Shown here: piece by piece, positions 14,740-23,828 of the stretch
Position numbering within the stretch: the stretch's first letter is position 1
How the letters are laid out: the number at the start of each line of letters is the position of its first letter
Virus record (IMG/VR): IMGVR_UViG_3300025645_007429
Coordinates: 1 to 42,704 of that record
Length of the DNA: 42,704 nt
Source of the DNA: a virus
Reading direction: 5' to 3' (one strand)
Position numbers and translations under genes: made by a program
Notes under the pieces: model-generated
The model's database searches: none
What the model was told of the DNA's origin: nothing
The model's input: only the letters and a program-made list of their open reading frames with translations

Positions 14740-15222
14740 ATGAAACCAGTAGAGTTAAGAAAAACGTATTTAGAGCATATTTCAAGGATGGATATTCCTG
14801 ATGACTTTCCGGAGATACGAGAAGAATTAGAAGAGCTTATTGTCTTCGACAATGGAGTATTTGCCTCATTTAGCCTATCAAACGACGATAAAGAAATTCT
14901 TTGTGAAATTGGTATTCCTCAAGAGTATCAAACTGGAATTGTATTTGAGCCAGATAGAGCACAAATAATCGAAGATAAGATTCGAATTGGTACTTCTACA
15001 AATGGTGGAGATGATGTCTTTTTGAAAAGAGATGGCAGCATCATTCTCCTAAATCATGATTACTTTATGGAAGAGGTTTTTATAGCCAGCAATATCTCAT
15101 GCCTTTTCTATTTTATAATCGCGTTTATGGAAAATGAATCACCAGATTTGTATGTTATTGATCAGGGCTTGAGGTCAAATAAAAATAACTATTGGTACAC
15201 TGATAGAAAGTACCAACCGTAG
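14740..15222 (+). CDS. SUKH (SMI1/KNR4)-like immunity-type protein (cassette b4)
   Basis: 160 residues. 'DKIRIGTSTNGGDDVFLKRDG' (spread over about 84-104) followed by 'IILLNHDYF' is the strand-GG-D-strand pattern of the SUKH superfamily, usually immunity proteins to contact-dependent or polymorphic toxins. ATG at 14740 follows GGAAGG; an in-frame ATG at 14707 is inside the attC. No partner toxin is seen next to it. Confidence 0.55.
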   Translation: MKPVELRKTYLEHISRMDIPDDFPEIREELEELIVFDNGVFASFSLSNDDKEILCEIGIPQEYQTGIVFEPDRAQIIEDKIRIGTSTNGGDDVFLKRDGSIILLNHDYFMEEVFIASNISCLFYFIIAFMENESPDLYVIDQGLRSNKNNYWYTDRKYQP

Positions 15223-15541
15223 AATAAGGGGCTGCAACGGACCTGCAAACCTGTCACTTAAATAGCTGGCGCAATTACGTGCCAGGTATCATCGAACTGA
15301 AAGCATCCAAGTAATCGCAAAACTAATCAGAAATATCTAATGGATCGCGGGGATCGTTAAATGATCGCAATCGCGTTTTTTTGCGTTTTTTGTAACTGGG
15401 CTTCACCAGTGAAAGCAGCAAGCGCTGGCGCGGTTTTAGGGGATTGCATTACTGCGTTTTTTTTACCCGACAAAGCGCGCAGGCGTGGCGTGGGTCTGAC
15501 GGCGCGCGCTGGGTTTAAAGTGGGGGTAAACTGCAGGCAAT
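15223..15541. other. Gene-free end of array B
   Basis: No gene and no convincing attC is seen after cassette b4. The segment changes from AT-rich cassette-like sequence to GC-rich phage-like sequence around 15350, which is the likely right edge of the inserted DNA. A small CTTCAC / GTGAAG hairpin lies near 15401-15414. Confidence 0.5.
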
Positions 15542-15563
15542 AAAAAACCGCCCGAGGGCGGTT
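15542..15563 (-). terminator. Terminator of the leftward P-Q operon
   Basis: Stem ACCGCCC / GGGCGGT (15547-15553 with 15556-15562), followed on the minus strand by six T. It lies 22 bases after the portal stop codon and separates it from array B. Confidence 0.9.
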
Positions 15564-15585
15564 GATGGGAATGGGGTTCCGATCG

Positions 15586-16632
15586 TTACTTGGCTTCGGT
15601 TGCAACCGCCAGCTGGTAAGGCTTGAAGCGGACTATCTCTTCGCCGGCCCATTCGTTGATGGCCAGTAGTGATTGGCGAATACAATCCAGCTCGTTAGCA
15701 TCAAATACCTGTGCCGCCTTGCCGGCATCACCAAAGCCTCCGGTATTGTTGGGCACAATCCCCATGAGTTGAGGCGGTACGCGGTGCGATGCCAGCTGGT
15801 CGTCACGGCTGACGTTCTTAATACTCAAAAACTCATCATTCGCGGCAACTTCTGCCACTGGGATTAATTTGATCCCATCCTTATTACCACCTGGTGCATG
15901 CAAAAACAAGTTGCGGAAGTTGCCAGGGCCTTTGCTGTTTCTTAGGGATTCACGCAGCTTGGCGACATCTTTCTCGTTCACGGTTGAGTCGGTGAGGTAC
16001 ATGATAAAACCAGCGTGACTACCGTTCTCATAGTACCGACGCCTAAACAGGGTCGCGCTTTCATTTAACAGCGATGAGTTCATGCTAGCCACATAGTCGG
16101 GGATACCATAAACCTCTTGGTTTAAGTCTGGATCTTTGACATGAAAGATTGATGCTTCGGGAAACTCCATCTCCTCGTGAAAGTTAGGCACCCACCAATA
16201 CTGATTAGGTTTAATGCCTACCCGCGTATATTTAGCCGGCGAGGCTTGATACTTCAATGCACCGCCAAGGCGATTTTTAATGACTTGCACATAGGCATTA
16301 TCAAAAACCAAATAGTCGAGCACAATGGCGGAAAAGTCATACAGGCTGAGCTTAGGATGCGGGATAAAACAACTTTTTAGAATGTTGCGCTTTACTTGAA
16401 TCGCGCTGGCATGATGCACCGACGCCCGATAAATGCGGCTAAGGCCAGTCAAGGACAGCGGCGGCTCGTAGTATTTACCATTCGACATGGCCTCAAGATA
16501 ATCGAAAATCTCACGCTGGCTAAGCACTGGCATAGGGTCGCCAAAGGTAAAGGTCTCAATTCGTTGCTCTTGCGGCCCTTGCTGCTGTTGCGGTTTGGCT
16601 GCCATGGTTCGAGCCTTTCTATATTTTGCCAT
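15586..16632 (-). CDS. Q: Portal protein (P2 gpQ)
   Basis: The 348-residue protein is the length of P2 gpQ (344). 'PPLSLTGLSRIYRASVHHASAI', 'VYGIPDY', 'FRRRYYENGSHAGFIMY', 'FKQ'-type 'FLSIKNVSRDDQLASHRVPPQLMG' and 'GGFGDAGKAAQVFDANEL' are the hallmarks of the PBSX/P2 portal family. It forms the ring through which DNA enters the head. Its start overlaps the terminase stop by one base. Identity is firm. Confidence 0.95.
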   Translation of the reverse strand: MAKYRKARTMAAKPQQQQGPQEQRIETFTFGDPMPVLSQREIFDYLEAMSNGKYYEPPLSLTGLSRIYRASVHHASAIQVKRNILKSCFIPHPKLSLYDFSAIVLDYLVFDNAYVQVIKNRLGGALKYQASPAKYTRVGIKPNQYWWVPNFHEEMEFPEASIFHVKDPDLNQEVYGIPDYVASMNSSLLNESATLFRRRYYENGSHAGFIMYLTDSTVNEKDVAKLRESLRNSKGPGNFRNLFLHAPGGNKDGIKLIPVAEVAANDEFLSIKNVSRDDQLASHRVPPQLMGIVPNNTGGFGDAGKAAQVFDANELDCIRQSLLAINEWAGEEIVRFKPYQLAVATEAK

Positions 16633-18401
16633 TAGTCGTAAATCTCCAACGTCGATGTACTGGTGCCGCTGGTATCCAGTGGCTCATTGTAAAGCGCATG
16701 CATTGCCGCCCACGCGATATCGGCGTGGCTAATTTCTTCACTGCGAGCGGATTCATAGGTAACTTGTTTGCCGCTAGCGGTCAGGGTTTTGCGAATGCTC
16801 ATAAATGCCTGGGCGAGGTCGGTCCAACCTGCGTCATATTCCAAGCGGCCTTTGCTGATCACGTCATAGGCCTTGATTACCATCTGACTTTTCAGCACTG
16901 GGTTGTAGAGGAATGGCGTGACCTGCGGGAAAAACTTCTTCACCAGTTGATACACAGCCTCACCCAGCCCAGTGGTATCGATACCGATAAAGGTCACGTT
17001 GTATTTATTGCAGATATCCTGAATTGCTTTGGCCTGTGCCTCAAAGTCCATCCCGTTCCAGCGGTGTTTTTCTATCACGCGGAACTTACCGCCTGGCACT
17101 GCAGGTGGGCAGATCACAATGCAACCTGCGCTATCACCTTTTCCGCCTTTGTTAGGGTCGTAACCAATCCACACTTCACGGTGCGCCAGTGGTCTTGGTG
17201 CAAAGGGTTTGTAGTCTGTCCACACTTCCCACGAGTCAACCATGCAGCGCTGCATCATCACCATAGGGAACACCGACATAGTGTCGTCGATGAACTCGCA
17301 CATCAGCAGGTTTGAATATTCGTCAGGGCTGTACTCTAAGTGCAGGGTATCTGGGTCGAATAAGTTGCAACCTTTGCGGATAGCATCATCGACCGTGACC
17401 ACTTGCCGCCATTGGCCATCCTCACACCTGCGGCCATTTGCTAGGGCACTATGGCTCACATCAATCTCAATGCGATCGGCTTTAGGGCGGCCACGGTTGA
17501 ATAATGTGCCAGTCCAAAATGGGTAGGCGTCGTGGGTAATCGAGGACGGTGTTGATATGTAGGTTTGGCGCCATTTGGCATGGATAGCCATCCCTGAGGC
17601 GACCTTGCGGAACTCTTGGAACTTGTGGATCCAGAAGTACTCATCCAAATACAGGTTGCCGTGGTACGACTGAGCTGTTCTGGCATTGGTGCCCAAAAAG
17701 TACAGAATGGCACCGTTGAAAAGCACAATAGGATCACCCTTGAGTTCAATGCCGGTGACATCCTTCACGAACTGAATGATGTACTGCTTAAACACATGGG
17801 CCTGCGCTTTACTGGCCGATAAGAAGATTTGGTTACGGCCCGTTACTAAGGCATCAATAATGGCTTCATGGGCAAAAAAGTACGTCGCGCCAATTTGGCG
17901 AGACTTTAAGATGTTGCGTATACGCTGGGTGAGTCCTGCTGTGTACCATTCCTTTTGATAGGCAAACATCGAGTCTTGGAACGCCTCAATCAGCTTTTCT
18001 AAATCCTCTTCGCTCACATGGTTCTTCACCGGCGGCTTTTTAGGTCCAGCATTGCGGTTTTGTACGTTCGGATTGAGGTCAGCCTCATTACCGCCATTGT
18101 GATAGCGAGTGATGCGGGCAATTCGCTCCAGCTGCCGACCGAGTAGGTCTATCTCCTTAAAATCCTTGCCGTCTTTATCCTCTTTGTTGATGAGCTGCAG
18201 CATGCGCATCTCAAGCGCAGAGTCGACCCTGTCAATGGGTTTGGCATCTTCCCAGGCATCGCGTTTTTTCCAACTCGACACGGTACTTTCAGGCAGTTGT
18301 AAATGCTGGCTAATCTCGCGGACAGCCCAGCCTTGCCAAAAAAGGTTTTTGGCATATTGGCGTTGATTCTTATCTGTAGAGATTTGGGGATTCAGTTTCA
18401 T
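16632..18401 (-). CDS. P: Terminase large subunit, ATPase (P2 gpP)
   Basis: 589 residues (P2 gpP 590). An N-terminal helix-turn-helix (about 25-45) precedes a packaging ATPase with a Walker A-like KSRQIGATY (166-174) and Walker B YLDEY (251-255); the 'SADIAW.AMHAL..EPLD' type end is also typical. It cuts concatemers/circles at cos and drives DNA into the head. Transcribed leftward with Q from the divergent late promoter region. Confidence 0.95.
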   Translation of the reverse strand: MKLNPQISTDKNQRQYAKNLFWQGWAVREISQHLQLPESTVSSWKKRDAWEDAKPIDRVDSALEMRMLQLINKEDKDGKDFKEIDLLGRQLERIARITRYHNGGNEADLNPNVQNRNAGPKKPPVKNHVSEEDLEKLIEAFQDSMFAYQKEWYTAGLTQRIRNILKSRQIGATYFFAHEAIIDALVTGRNQIFLSASKAQAHVFKQYIIQFVKDVTGIELKGDPIVLFNGAILYFLGTNARTAQSYHGNLYLDEYFWIHKFQEFRKVASGMAIHAKWRQTYISTPSSITHDAYPFWTGTLFNRGRPKADRIEIDVSHSALANGRRCEDGQWRQVVTVDDAIRKGCNLFDPDTLHLEYSPDEYSNLLMCEFIDDTMSVFPMVMMQRCMVDSWEVWTDYKPFAPRPLAHREVWIGYDPNKGGKGDSAGCIVICPPAVPGGKFRVIEKHRWNGMDFEAQAKAIQDICNKYNVTFIGIDTTGLGEAVYQLVKKFFPQVTPFLYNPVLKSQMVIKAYDVISKGRLEYDAGWTDLAQAFMSIRKTLTASGKQVTYESARSEEISHADIAWAAMHALYNEPLDTSGTSTSTLEIYD

Positions 18402-18553
18402 GGCGCCAGTGTAAATAGCCCAATACCGAAAACCCTGCTGTTTAAGCGGTATCGGTTTCCTTATACCGCCCGAAGCCCTTGCCCATCATCGCCTTGCTCT
18501 TGACCATACAGGCAGCAGTTAACAGACCTAATTCAACCCCAAAGGGCGACAAA
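18402..18553. promoter_or_regulatory. Divergent late promoter region (P-Q versus O-S)
   Basis: The 152-bp gap between P (leftward) and O (rightward) holds the P2 late promoters PP and PO. A repeated CGGTAT/ATACCG element is visible (18423-18466). I could not confirm the Ogr box TGT-N12-ACA by eye, so the exact sites are not placed. Confidence 0.5.
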
Positions 18554-19363
18554 ATGGCTAAGAAATCGAAATTTTTCCGTGTATTTACTGAAGGACATAC
18601 GACCGACGGCCGAGTCGTTGAGCGTCAGTGGATCACCGATATTGTAGAAACCTATAACACCGCAAAGTACGGCGCCCGTATTTGGCTTGAGCATATTCGC
18701 GGTATTACCCCCGACAGCGCATTTAAAGCCTACGGCGATGTGACTGCGGTAAAGGCTGAAGAAGTCGATGGCAAATTAACTCTGTTCGCGCAAATTGAGC
18801 CAACAGACGAACTGATCGCCATGAACCAGAAAAAGCAGAAAGTGTATACCAGTGTTGAGATTGATCCAGACTTTGCCAAAACAGGCAAATGCTATCTCTC
18901 AGGCTTGGCAGTAACCGATTCCCCCGCATCCCTTGGCACTGAAATGCTGGCGTTCTCCGCAACCTGCAAAGTCAACCCGCTTAACTCGCGTAAGCAACGC
19001 CCCGAAAACTTATTTACCTCTGCAGTGGAAGTGGATTTTGAATTTGAAGAGGTCAGCGACGAGCCCGGGCTATTTGCCAAGGTTAAAGCGCTGCTCGGTA
19101 AAAACAAGGCAGAAGCCAAAACCGACTTTGCCGATGTGCATCAGGCCGTTGAAGAAATCGCCAAAACAGTAACCGCCGCGGGTGATGAGTTCACCAACAA
19201 GCTTGAGAAATCCGTTAACGACTTCAACAAGTTGCAAACGGATTTTAATGAGCTCAGCACGCAATTCAATGCACTCAAGACTCAGCTCGAAAAAGAAGAG
19301 CCAACAGGCCAACGACGTTCACCCGCAACCGGTGGCGACACCAACATGAAAACCGATTGCTAA
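18554..19363 (+). CDS. O: Capsid scaffolding protein/protease (P2 gpO)
   Basis: 269 residues. 'FFRVFTEGHTTDGRVVERQWI', 'YGARIWLEHIRG' and 'LSGLAVTDSPASLGTE' are gpO hallmarks, with the serine protease residues in that region, and the last third is a helical scaffold. It guides head assembly and is removed by self-cleavage. The ATG at 18554 follows AAAGGGCG; a longer in-frame start at 18479 lacks a ribosome site. Confidence 0.93.
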   Translation: MAKKSKFFRVFTEGHTTDGRVVERQWITDIVETYNTAKYGARIWLEHIRGITPDSAFKAYGDVTAVKAEEVDGKLTLFAQIEPTDELIAMNQKKQKVYTSVEIDPDFAKTGKCYLSGLAVTDSPASLGTEMLAFSATCKVNPLNSRKQRPENLFTSAVEVDFEFEEVSDEPGLFAKVKALLGKNKAEAKTDFADVHQAVEEIAKTVTAAGDEFTNKLEKSVNDFNKLQTDFNELSTQFNALKTQLEKEEPTGQRRSPATGGDTNMKTDC

Positions 19364-19372
19364 GGAGCAAAC

Positions 19373-20377
19373 ATGCGCAATACCACTCGTACACTTTTTA
19401 ACGGTTACCTAGGCCAAGTCGCCACGCTCAATGGCGTAGAAACAGCAACCGCCAAATTTACCGTCGAACCAACAATCCAGCAGACGTTAGAAACGCGAAT
19501 GCAAGAAAGCTCGCAGTTCTTGACGATGATTAACGTTGTACCTGTCACCGAAAAGTCAGGCGAAAAGTTAGGCCTTGGCGTTAACGGTACGATTGCTGGC
19601 ACAACCGATACGACCCAAAGCGATCGCCAAGCCATTGACCCAACCGATTTAGATGCACTGGGTTATGACTGTACCCAAACCAACTTCGATACGGCGCTTC
19701 GCTACGCCAAAATCGATATGTGGGCCAAGTTCCCGGACTTTCAGGCGCGCATCCGTGATGCCATTTTGAAACAGCAAGCGCTCGACCGCATCATGATTGG
19801 CTTTAACGGTACCAGCCGCGCAGCTACCTCTAACCGCGCAAATAACCCATTGCTGCAAGATGTAAACATCGGCTGGCTGAAAAAAATTCGCCAGCATGCA
19901 CCGCAGCGTCATATGGCAGAAGTGGTTGAAGGCTCAGGTAAAATTGTCATTGGCACCGATTACGCCAACCTCGATGCCTTGGTGTACGACATGGTGAACA
20001 ACATGATTGACCCATGGCATCAAGACGATACTGAGCTGGTTGTGATTTGTGGCCGTAAATTGCTGGCTGATAAGTACTTCCCAATTATCAACAAAGACAA
20101 CGTCCCCACTGAAACCATGGCCGCTGACATGATCATCAGCCAAAAACGCATTGGCGGCTTAGGTGCCGTGCGGGTACCGCATTTCCCCGCTAACGCCTTG
20201 CTGGTCACGCGCCTGGATAACTTAAGCCTTTATTGGCAAGAAGGCGCTCGCCGTCGCAGTGTGATTGACAACCCTAAACGTGACCAAATTGAAAACTACG
20301 AATCATCAAACGATGCCTATGTGGTTGAAGATTATGGCTGCACAGCGTTTGCCGAAAACATTGAGATGGGAGCATAG
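19373..20377 (+). CDS. N: Major capsid protein (P2 gpN)
   Basis: 334 residues; P2 gpN is 357 before cleavage. 'FTVEPTIQQTLETRMQESSQFL', 'NVVPVTEKSGEKLGLG' and the C-terminal 'DQIENYESSNDAYVVEDY' are diagnostic for the HK97-fold P2 capsid. The N-terminus is cleaved during maturation in P2. AAGGAGC precedes the start. Confidence 0.95.
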   Translation: MRNTTRTLFNGYLGQVATLNGVETATAKFTVEPTIQQTLETRMQESSQFLTMINVVPVTEKSGEKLGLGVNGTIAGTTDTTQSDRQAIDPTDLDALGYDCTQTNFDTALRYAKIDMWAKFPDFQARIRDAILKQQALDRIMIGFNGTSRAATSNRANNPLLQDVNIGWLKKIRQHAPQRHMAEVVEGSGKIVIGTDYANLDALVYDMVNNMIDPWHQDDTELVVICGRKLLADKYFPIINKDNVPTETMAADMIISQKRIGGLGAVRVPHFPANALLVTRLDNLSLYWQEGARRRSVIDNPKRDQIENYESSNDAYVVEDYGCTAFAENIEMGA

Positions 20378-20379
20378 CC

Positions 20380-21084
20380 ATGACATCACCCGCCCATAAA
20401 CGCTTTCATGGTGTGTTAGCGGCAGCGCGGGGAACGGATTCCCCCTTAAGCGCTCGCTCCGAAAATACCTACGAGCTCATGCTCATGCAGCTTACCGAGC
20501 ATCGCCGCATCTTAAAAACGGTGCAGGCGCTCGCGCGTAAGCTGCAGGCTAAATCGCAATTCTTGCCTGAATATGATGCCTATATCGATGGCACCATTAA
20601 GGGCGACAGTGGCGTGCAGGATGAAGTGTTCGTCACTGTGCTGCTGTGGCATATCGACGTTGGCAACATCGACCGCGCGATAGAACTGGCTGCATACGCG
20701 CTTAAGCATGATTTGGTTATGCCTGACCGCTTTGAGCGCAATCTGGCTTGCACCATTGCCGAAGAAATTGCCGAAACCGCCGCGCGCGTGATTGAAACCG
20801 AAACTCCGGTGGCCAGTTCGCAGCTCAAAGCTGTGCTTGAGCTTACGGCCGAGTGCGACATGTACGACGAAGCGCGCGCTAAGCTGCTGCGTCAAATGGG
20901 GCAAGCATTTGAAGCCGAAGGCGAGTTAACCTCTGCGCTCGACGCCTATCAACAAGCTTTAGCCCTAAACGATAAAGTGGGTGTGAAGAAGTTTATCGAG
21001 AAAGTCACTCGTGATCTTAAGAACGCCGACAAACAAACAACCGAAAGCACTGAGCCCTCAGAAACACAAGTCAGTGCTGGTTAA
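20380..21084 (+). CDS. M: Terminase small subunit, endonuclease (P2 gpM)
   Basis: 234 residues (P2 gpM 247). 'DEVFVTVLLWHIDVGNIDRAIELAAYAL' in the middle is the gpM hallmark. It works with gpP to recognise and cut cos. Starts 2 bases after N, so the two are co-translated. Confidence 0.93.
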   Translation: MTSPAHKRFHGVLAAARGTDSPLSARSENTYELMLMQLTEHRRILKTVQALARKLQAKSQFLPEYDAYIDGTIKGDSGVQDEVFVTVLLWHIDVGNIDRAIELAAYALKHDLVMPDRFERNLACTIAEEIAETAARVIETETPVASSQLKAVLELTAECDMYDEARAKLLRQMGQAFEAEGELTSALDAYQQALALNDKVGVKKFIEKVTRDLKNADKQTTESTEPSETQVSAG

Positions 21085-21185
21085 CCGAGCGACCCTCGCA
21101 ACCCGTGCGGCGCTGGCAAAGTAGCGTTATCCAATTTCACTACTTAAGCCAGCCCACCGCACAACCTAGCCGCAAGCAGGTAAAC

Positions 21186-21647
21186 ATGAGTTTTATCGCC
21201 CCAGCCACTAGCGCAGCACCAAGCACGATTACCAACAGCCCGTTTTGGCCTGATTTTCAGTTAGCGACATTGCGCGATGCCATGCGCCTTGATGGCACAG
21301 TGACAAACGCACGACTTGAGCACGCAGTCATCAATGCAGCGCTGCAGACAAACAGTGATCTCAAGGATTGGCGTATCGGGCAGCAAATCTTGGGCTTTGA
21401 CGGTTTAGAACAAGTGCCAGCCGAGCAAATCAACGGCCAGAGCATCTATTTGCAATTGTATTTACGCGCTGTGTACTGCCTCACCAAAGCCAATCTCATT
21501 GAGCGTTATAGCGATTTTGATAGCACGGCCAAGGGGCTAAAGGCGGGTGAAGTGCTCGGCGAGAGTGTTGACGATCTGCGCCGTGATGCACGCTTTGCTA
21601 TTCGCGACATTTTAGGCGAAAGCCATGTCACGGTGGAACTCATTTAA
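21186..21647 (+). CDS. L: Head completion protein (P2 gpL)
   Basis: 153 residues (P2 gpL 169). 'FWPDFQLATLRDAMRLDGTVT' and 'YSDFDSTAKG...GE' match the family, which joins the portal to the neck. The ATG at 21186 is taken rather than an upstream in-frame start at 21105 because a conserved start here gives the usual length. Confidence 0.9.
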   Translation: MSFIAPATSAAPSTITNSPFWPDFQLATLRDAMRLDGTVTNARLEHAVINAALQTNSDLKDWRIGQQILGFDGLEQVPAEQINGQSIYLQLYLRAVYCLTKANLIERYSDFDSTAKGLKAGEVLGESVDDLRRDARFAIRDILGESHVTVELI

Positions 21648-21865
21648 TGAGTAGCTTGCAGGCAGTGCGCAGCATCGAGGGCGATACCGTCGATAAGATT
21701 TGTTATCGCTACCTTGGGGCAACGGCTGAGATCACTGAGCAAGTGCTAGACGCTAACCCGCAGCTGGCCGCCATCGGCCCTATATTGCCAAACGGTACGC
21801 TGATACTTCTTCCTGTGCAGGTGGCCGCGCCGACACAGCCAAACTTTATTCAACTATGGGATTAA
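21647..21865 (+). CDS. X: Tail protein X (P2 gpX)
   Basis: 72 residues (P2 gpX 67) with a LysM-type fold: 'GDTVDKICYRYLG', 'VLDANPQLA' and 'LPNGTLILLP'. It is a small tail-hub component. The start overlaps the stop of L (TAATG). Confidence 0.92.
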   Translation: MSSLQAVRSIEGDTVDKICYRYLGATAEITEQVLDANPQLAAIGPILPNGTLILLPVQVAAPTQPNFIQLWD

Positions 21866-21867
21866 TG

Positions 21868-22245
21868 ATGAGCGAGCCAATTTCAGCGACATCAGCCACA
21901 TCTGCAGTCGTCACCGCCAGCGTGCTTACATTAGTGCCAGGGGCTGAACCTGCAGTCATGATCGGTGCGTTTACCGGTGCAGTGTTGTTCATTATTTCGA
22001 ATGACGCCGCGGGGAATTACCAGCGTATCGGACTGTTTATTGTGTCATTTTTGGGCGGCGTACTGTGCGCCAATTGGGCCGCCAATGCCTTGAGTGCATT
22101 ACTGCCAGATGCCTTGCAGGTCAATGTGGGCATGGCAGCATTAATTTCATCCGCCTGTGTTGTGCGCATGCTGCAGTATTTTATGAAACTCACCAATAAC
22201 CCAGAAAGTTGGCTCAATGCCCTACGCGGGCTTAGGGGGAAATGA
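21868..22245 (+). CDS. Putative class holin
   Basis: 125 residues with three hydrophobic helices (about 10-25 near the start, 34-52, 60-80 and 90-110) and a basic tail. It stands in the lysis slot between X and the endolysin, where P2 has its holin gene Y. It would form membrane holes that let the endolysin out or trigger lysis timing. The ATG at 21865, overlapping X's stop, is an alternative start. Confidence 0.75.
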   Translation: MSEPISATSATSAVVTASVLTLVPGAEPAVMIGAFTGAVLFIISNDAAGNYQRIGLFIVSFLGGVLCANWAANALSALLPDALQVNVGMAALISSACVVRMLQYFMKLTNNPESWLNALRGLRGK

Positions 22246-22565
22246 TGCTGATCATCAATGCCATTATTTGCAGTTTGATTGTGTTGCGCCTGGCGTTGTT
22301 TGTACGAACAGGGCGGCATCGAATCTTCATCAGCATTTGCGCCTATCTCATCACCGTTGCCGCAGGCATTGAGGTCATTCTCACTGTGTATGGCGTCGCC
22401 ACAGTGCCGAGTTATGCGGAGCTATTGCTAAAGGCCACGCTCTGCATCGCCATTTTCCAAGTGCGGGGCAATGTTGCGCATCTGCTGCAACTCAATACGA
22501 ATAAAGCTGGCAGCAGGCTAGGGCGTATTCCCCGCCCACAAACATTCAAAACCAAACATAGGTAA
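22242..22565 (+). CDS. Second small membrane lysis protein (LydA/holin superfamily III-like)
   Basis: 107 residues with three transmembrane helices (about 2-20, 30-50, 60-80) and a basic C-terminus, resembling the Phage_holin_3-type family. It overlaps the first holin by 4 bases (ATGA). Either could be the true holin and the other an antiholin. Confidence 0.7.
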   Translation: MMLIINAIICSLIVLRLALFVRTGRHRIFISICAYLITVAAGIEVILTVYGVATVPSYAELLLKATLCIAIFQVRGNVAHLLQLNTNKAGSRLGRIPRPQTFKTKHR

Positions 22566-22570
22566 TTGAG

Positions 22571-23392
22571 ATGACTTTAAGAAAAGGCAGTAATGGCACG
22601 GCAGTGCGTGATTTACAACAACGGCTCAATGCCGCTGGCGCGTCATTAACGGTAGATGGTTGGTTTGGTGATGCAACCCAAAAGGCCATCGAGCAATTCC
22701 AAGACCAGCAAGACTTACCGCGCACCGGCTACGCAGGGGTAAGAACGCTGGCATTGCTTGCCGGCGAAAGCCGCAGCAAGTTTATTCAGCACTCACAATT
22801 AGCTGACGCTGCAATGGTGCTGGGCGTCTCATTTGCCGCCATGGCCAGTGTGGCAGAAGTGGAATCCAACGGCTTTGGCTTTTTCGCCTGTGGCAGGCCC
22901 ACGATTTTATTTGAGCGACACGTATTTTATCGCGAGCTATTAGAACAAGGCGCAGCTGCGGCAGAGCTTGCGGCTAAATACCCGAATATTTGCAACCCAG
23001 CCCGTGGCGGTTATACCGGCGGCAGTGGTGAATATCAGCGGTTTGCTATTGCGTACCAGCTTAATCCAGAAGCCGCGATTAGTGCCTGCAGCTGGGGTAT
23101 GTTTCAGATCATGGGCTTTCATTGGCAAGCCTTGGGCTATCCGTCGCCGCAGGCCTTCAAGCAAGCCATGGATATTTCAGAGGGGGAACAGCTTAATGCC
23201 TTAGTTAAATTTATCGAGGCGGATCCTGTGTTGCATAAGTCACTTAAAGCGCGTAAGTGGGCAGAGTTTGCCAAGCGCTACAACGGCCCAGCCTATAAAG
23301 AAAATGACTACGACATTAAATTAGCGCGCACGTATCAGCAGTTTACTGCCGCGAGTCAGCAGCAGAGCACCGATAATGTTGTCGCTGCTTAG
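22571..23392 (+). CDS. Endolysin (N-acetylmuramidase with peptidoglycan-binding domain)
   Basis: 273 residues. An N-terminal PG-binding domain (about 4-62, 'LQQRLNAAGASLTVDGWFGDATQKAIEQFQ') is followed by an N-acetylmuramidase domain (about 70-260) with 'EVESNGFGFF', 'PTILFERHVFYREL' and 'CSWGMFQIMGFHW'. It cuts the glycan chains of the cell wall. No signal peptide is seen, so release depends on the holins. Confidence 0.93.
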   Translation: MTLRKGSNGTAVRDLQQRLNAAGASLTVDGWFGDATQKAIEQFQDQQDLPRTGYAGVRTLALLAGESRSKFIQHSQLADAAMVLGVSFAAMASVAEVESNGFGFFACGRPTILFERHVFYRELLEQGAAAAELAAKYPNICNPARGGYTGGSGEYQRFAIAYQLNPEAAISACSWGMFQIMGFHWQALGYPSPQAFKQAMDISEGEQLNALVKFIEADPVLHKSLKARKWAEFAKRYNGPAYKENDYDIKLARTYQQFTAASQQQSTDNVVAA

Positions 23393-23828
23393 CAGGTTTA
23401 TTCAACCATTTGCAGGCTATTTAATTGTCGCCGCCATCGGGATTGCGCTCACCATGGCGGGCGTGATTTATCAGCAACAAGACCGGCTTAGTCAGTTGCA
23501 GCAGACGCAGGGCGCAATGCTGCAATCGCTGACACAAACATCACAGTCCTATTTTGACTTAAAGCAGCTATCAGCCGAAAACCAGCAAGCGCAGGCAGAG
23601 CTGCGAACACTGTTAGCCAGTGTAAACAGCACGAGCCAATACCGAAAAAACAAAATCGAGGAGCTAAAACGTGAACTTAGTGATGTTAAAGCCTGGGCTG
23701 ACACTCTGTTGCCTGATGCTATTCGCCGGCTGCACCAGCGCCCCGCCATTAGTGGCAGTGCAGAGTACCGTCGTTGGTTGTCCACTCGTGATCCCTTGCC
23801 TGTTGCCGGCGAGCAATCCTATCAGTAA
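23376..23828 (+). CDS. Inner-membrane spanin (LysB/Rz-like)
   Basis: 150 residues with one N-terminal transmembrane helix (about 12-32) and a long coiled coil (about 33-110), the layout of P2 LysB. It overlaps the endolysin end, and the outer-membrane partner gene is embedded in its 3' half in another frame. Confidence 0.85.
   Translation: MLSLLSRFIQPFAGYLIVAAIGIALTMAGVIYQQQDRLSQLQQTQGAMLQSLTQTSQSYFDLKQLSAENQQAQAELRTLLASVNSTSQYRKNKIEELKRELSDVKAWADTLLPDAIRRLHQRPAISGSAEYRRWLSTRDPLPVAGEQSYQ

Larger units (their letters stand above)
12444..15350 (+). mobile_element. Integron cassette array B inside the prophage
   Basis: Four single-gene units on the + strand follow the attI-like site, with attC sites at 13267-13326, 14173-14236 and 14651-14730. 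The last unit lacks a clear attC. The array sits between the gpA operon and the Q terminator, the interval where P2 carries its tin/old cargo genes. The right limit is approximate. Confidence 0.8.

Noticed and set aside
15223-15350. attC after cassette b4
   Set aside because: No GTTA closing box with matching arms is visible; a covariance-model search would be decisive.
16626-17315. 229-residue open frame antisense to the terminase
   Set aside because: It lies wholly within P read on the other strand, has odd composition (many His, Trp and Cys), and no ribosome site.
18402-18553. Exact Ogr binding boxes (TGT-N12-ACA)
   Set aside because: I looked for the consensus at this and the V, FI and E promoters and found no convincing match by eye.
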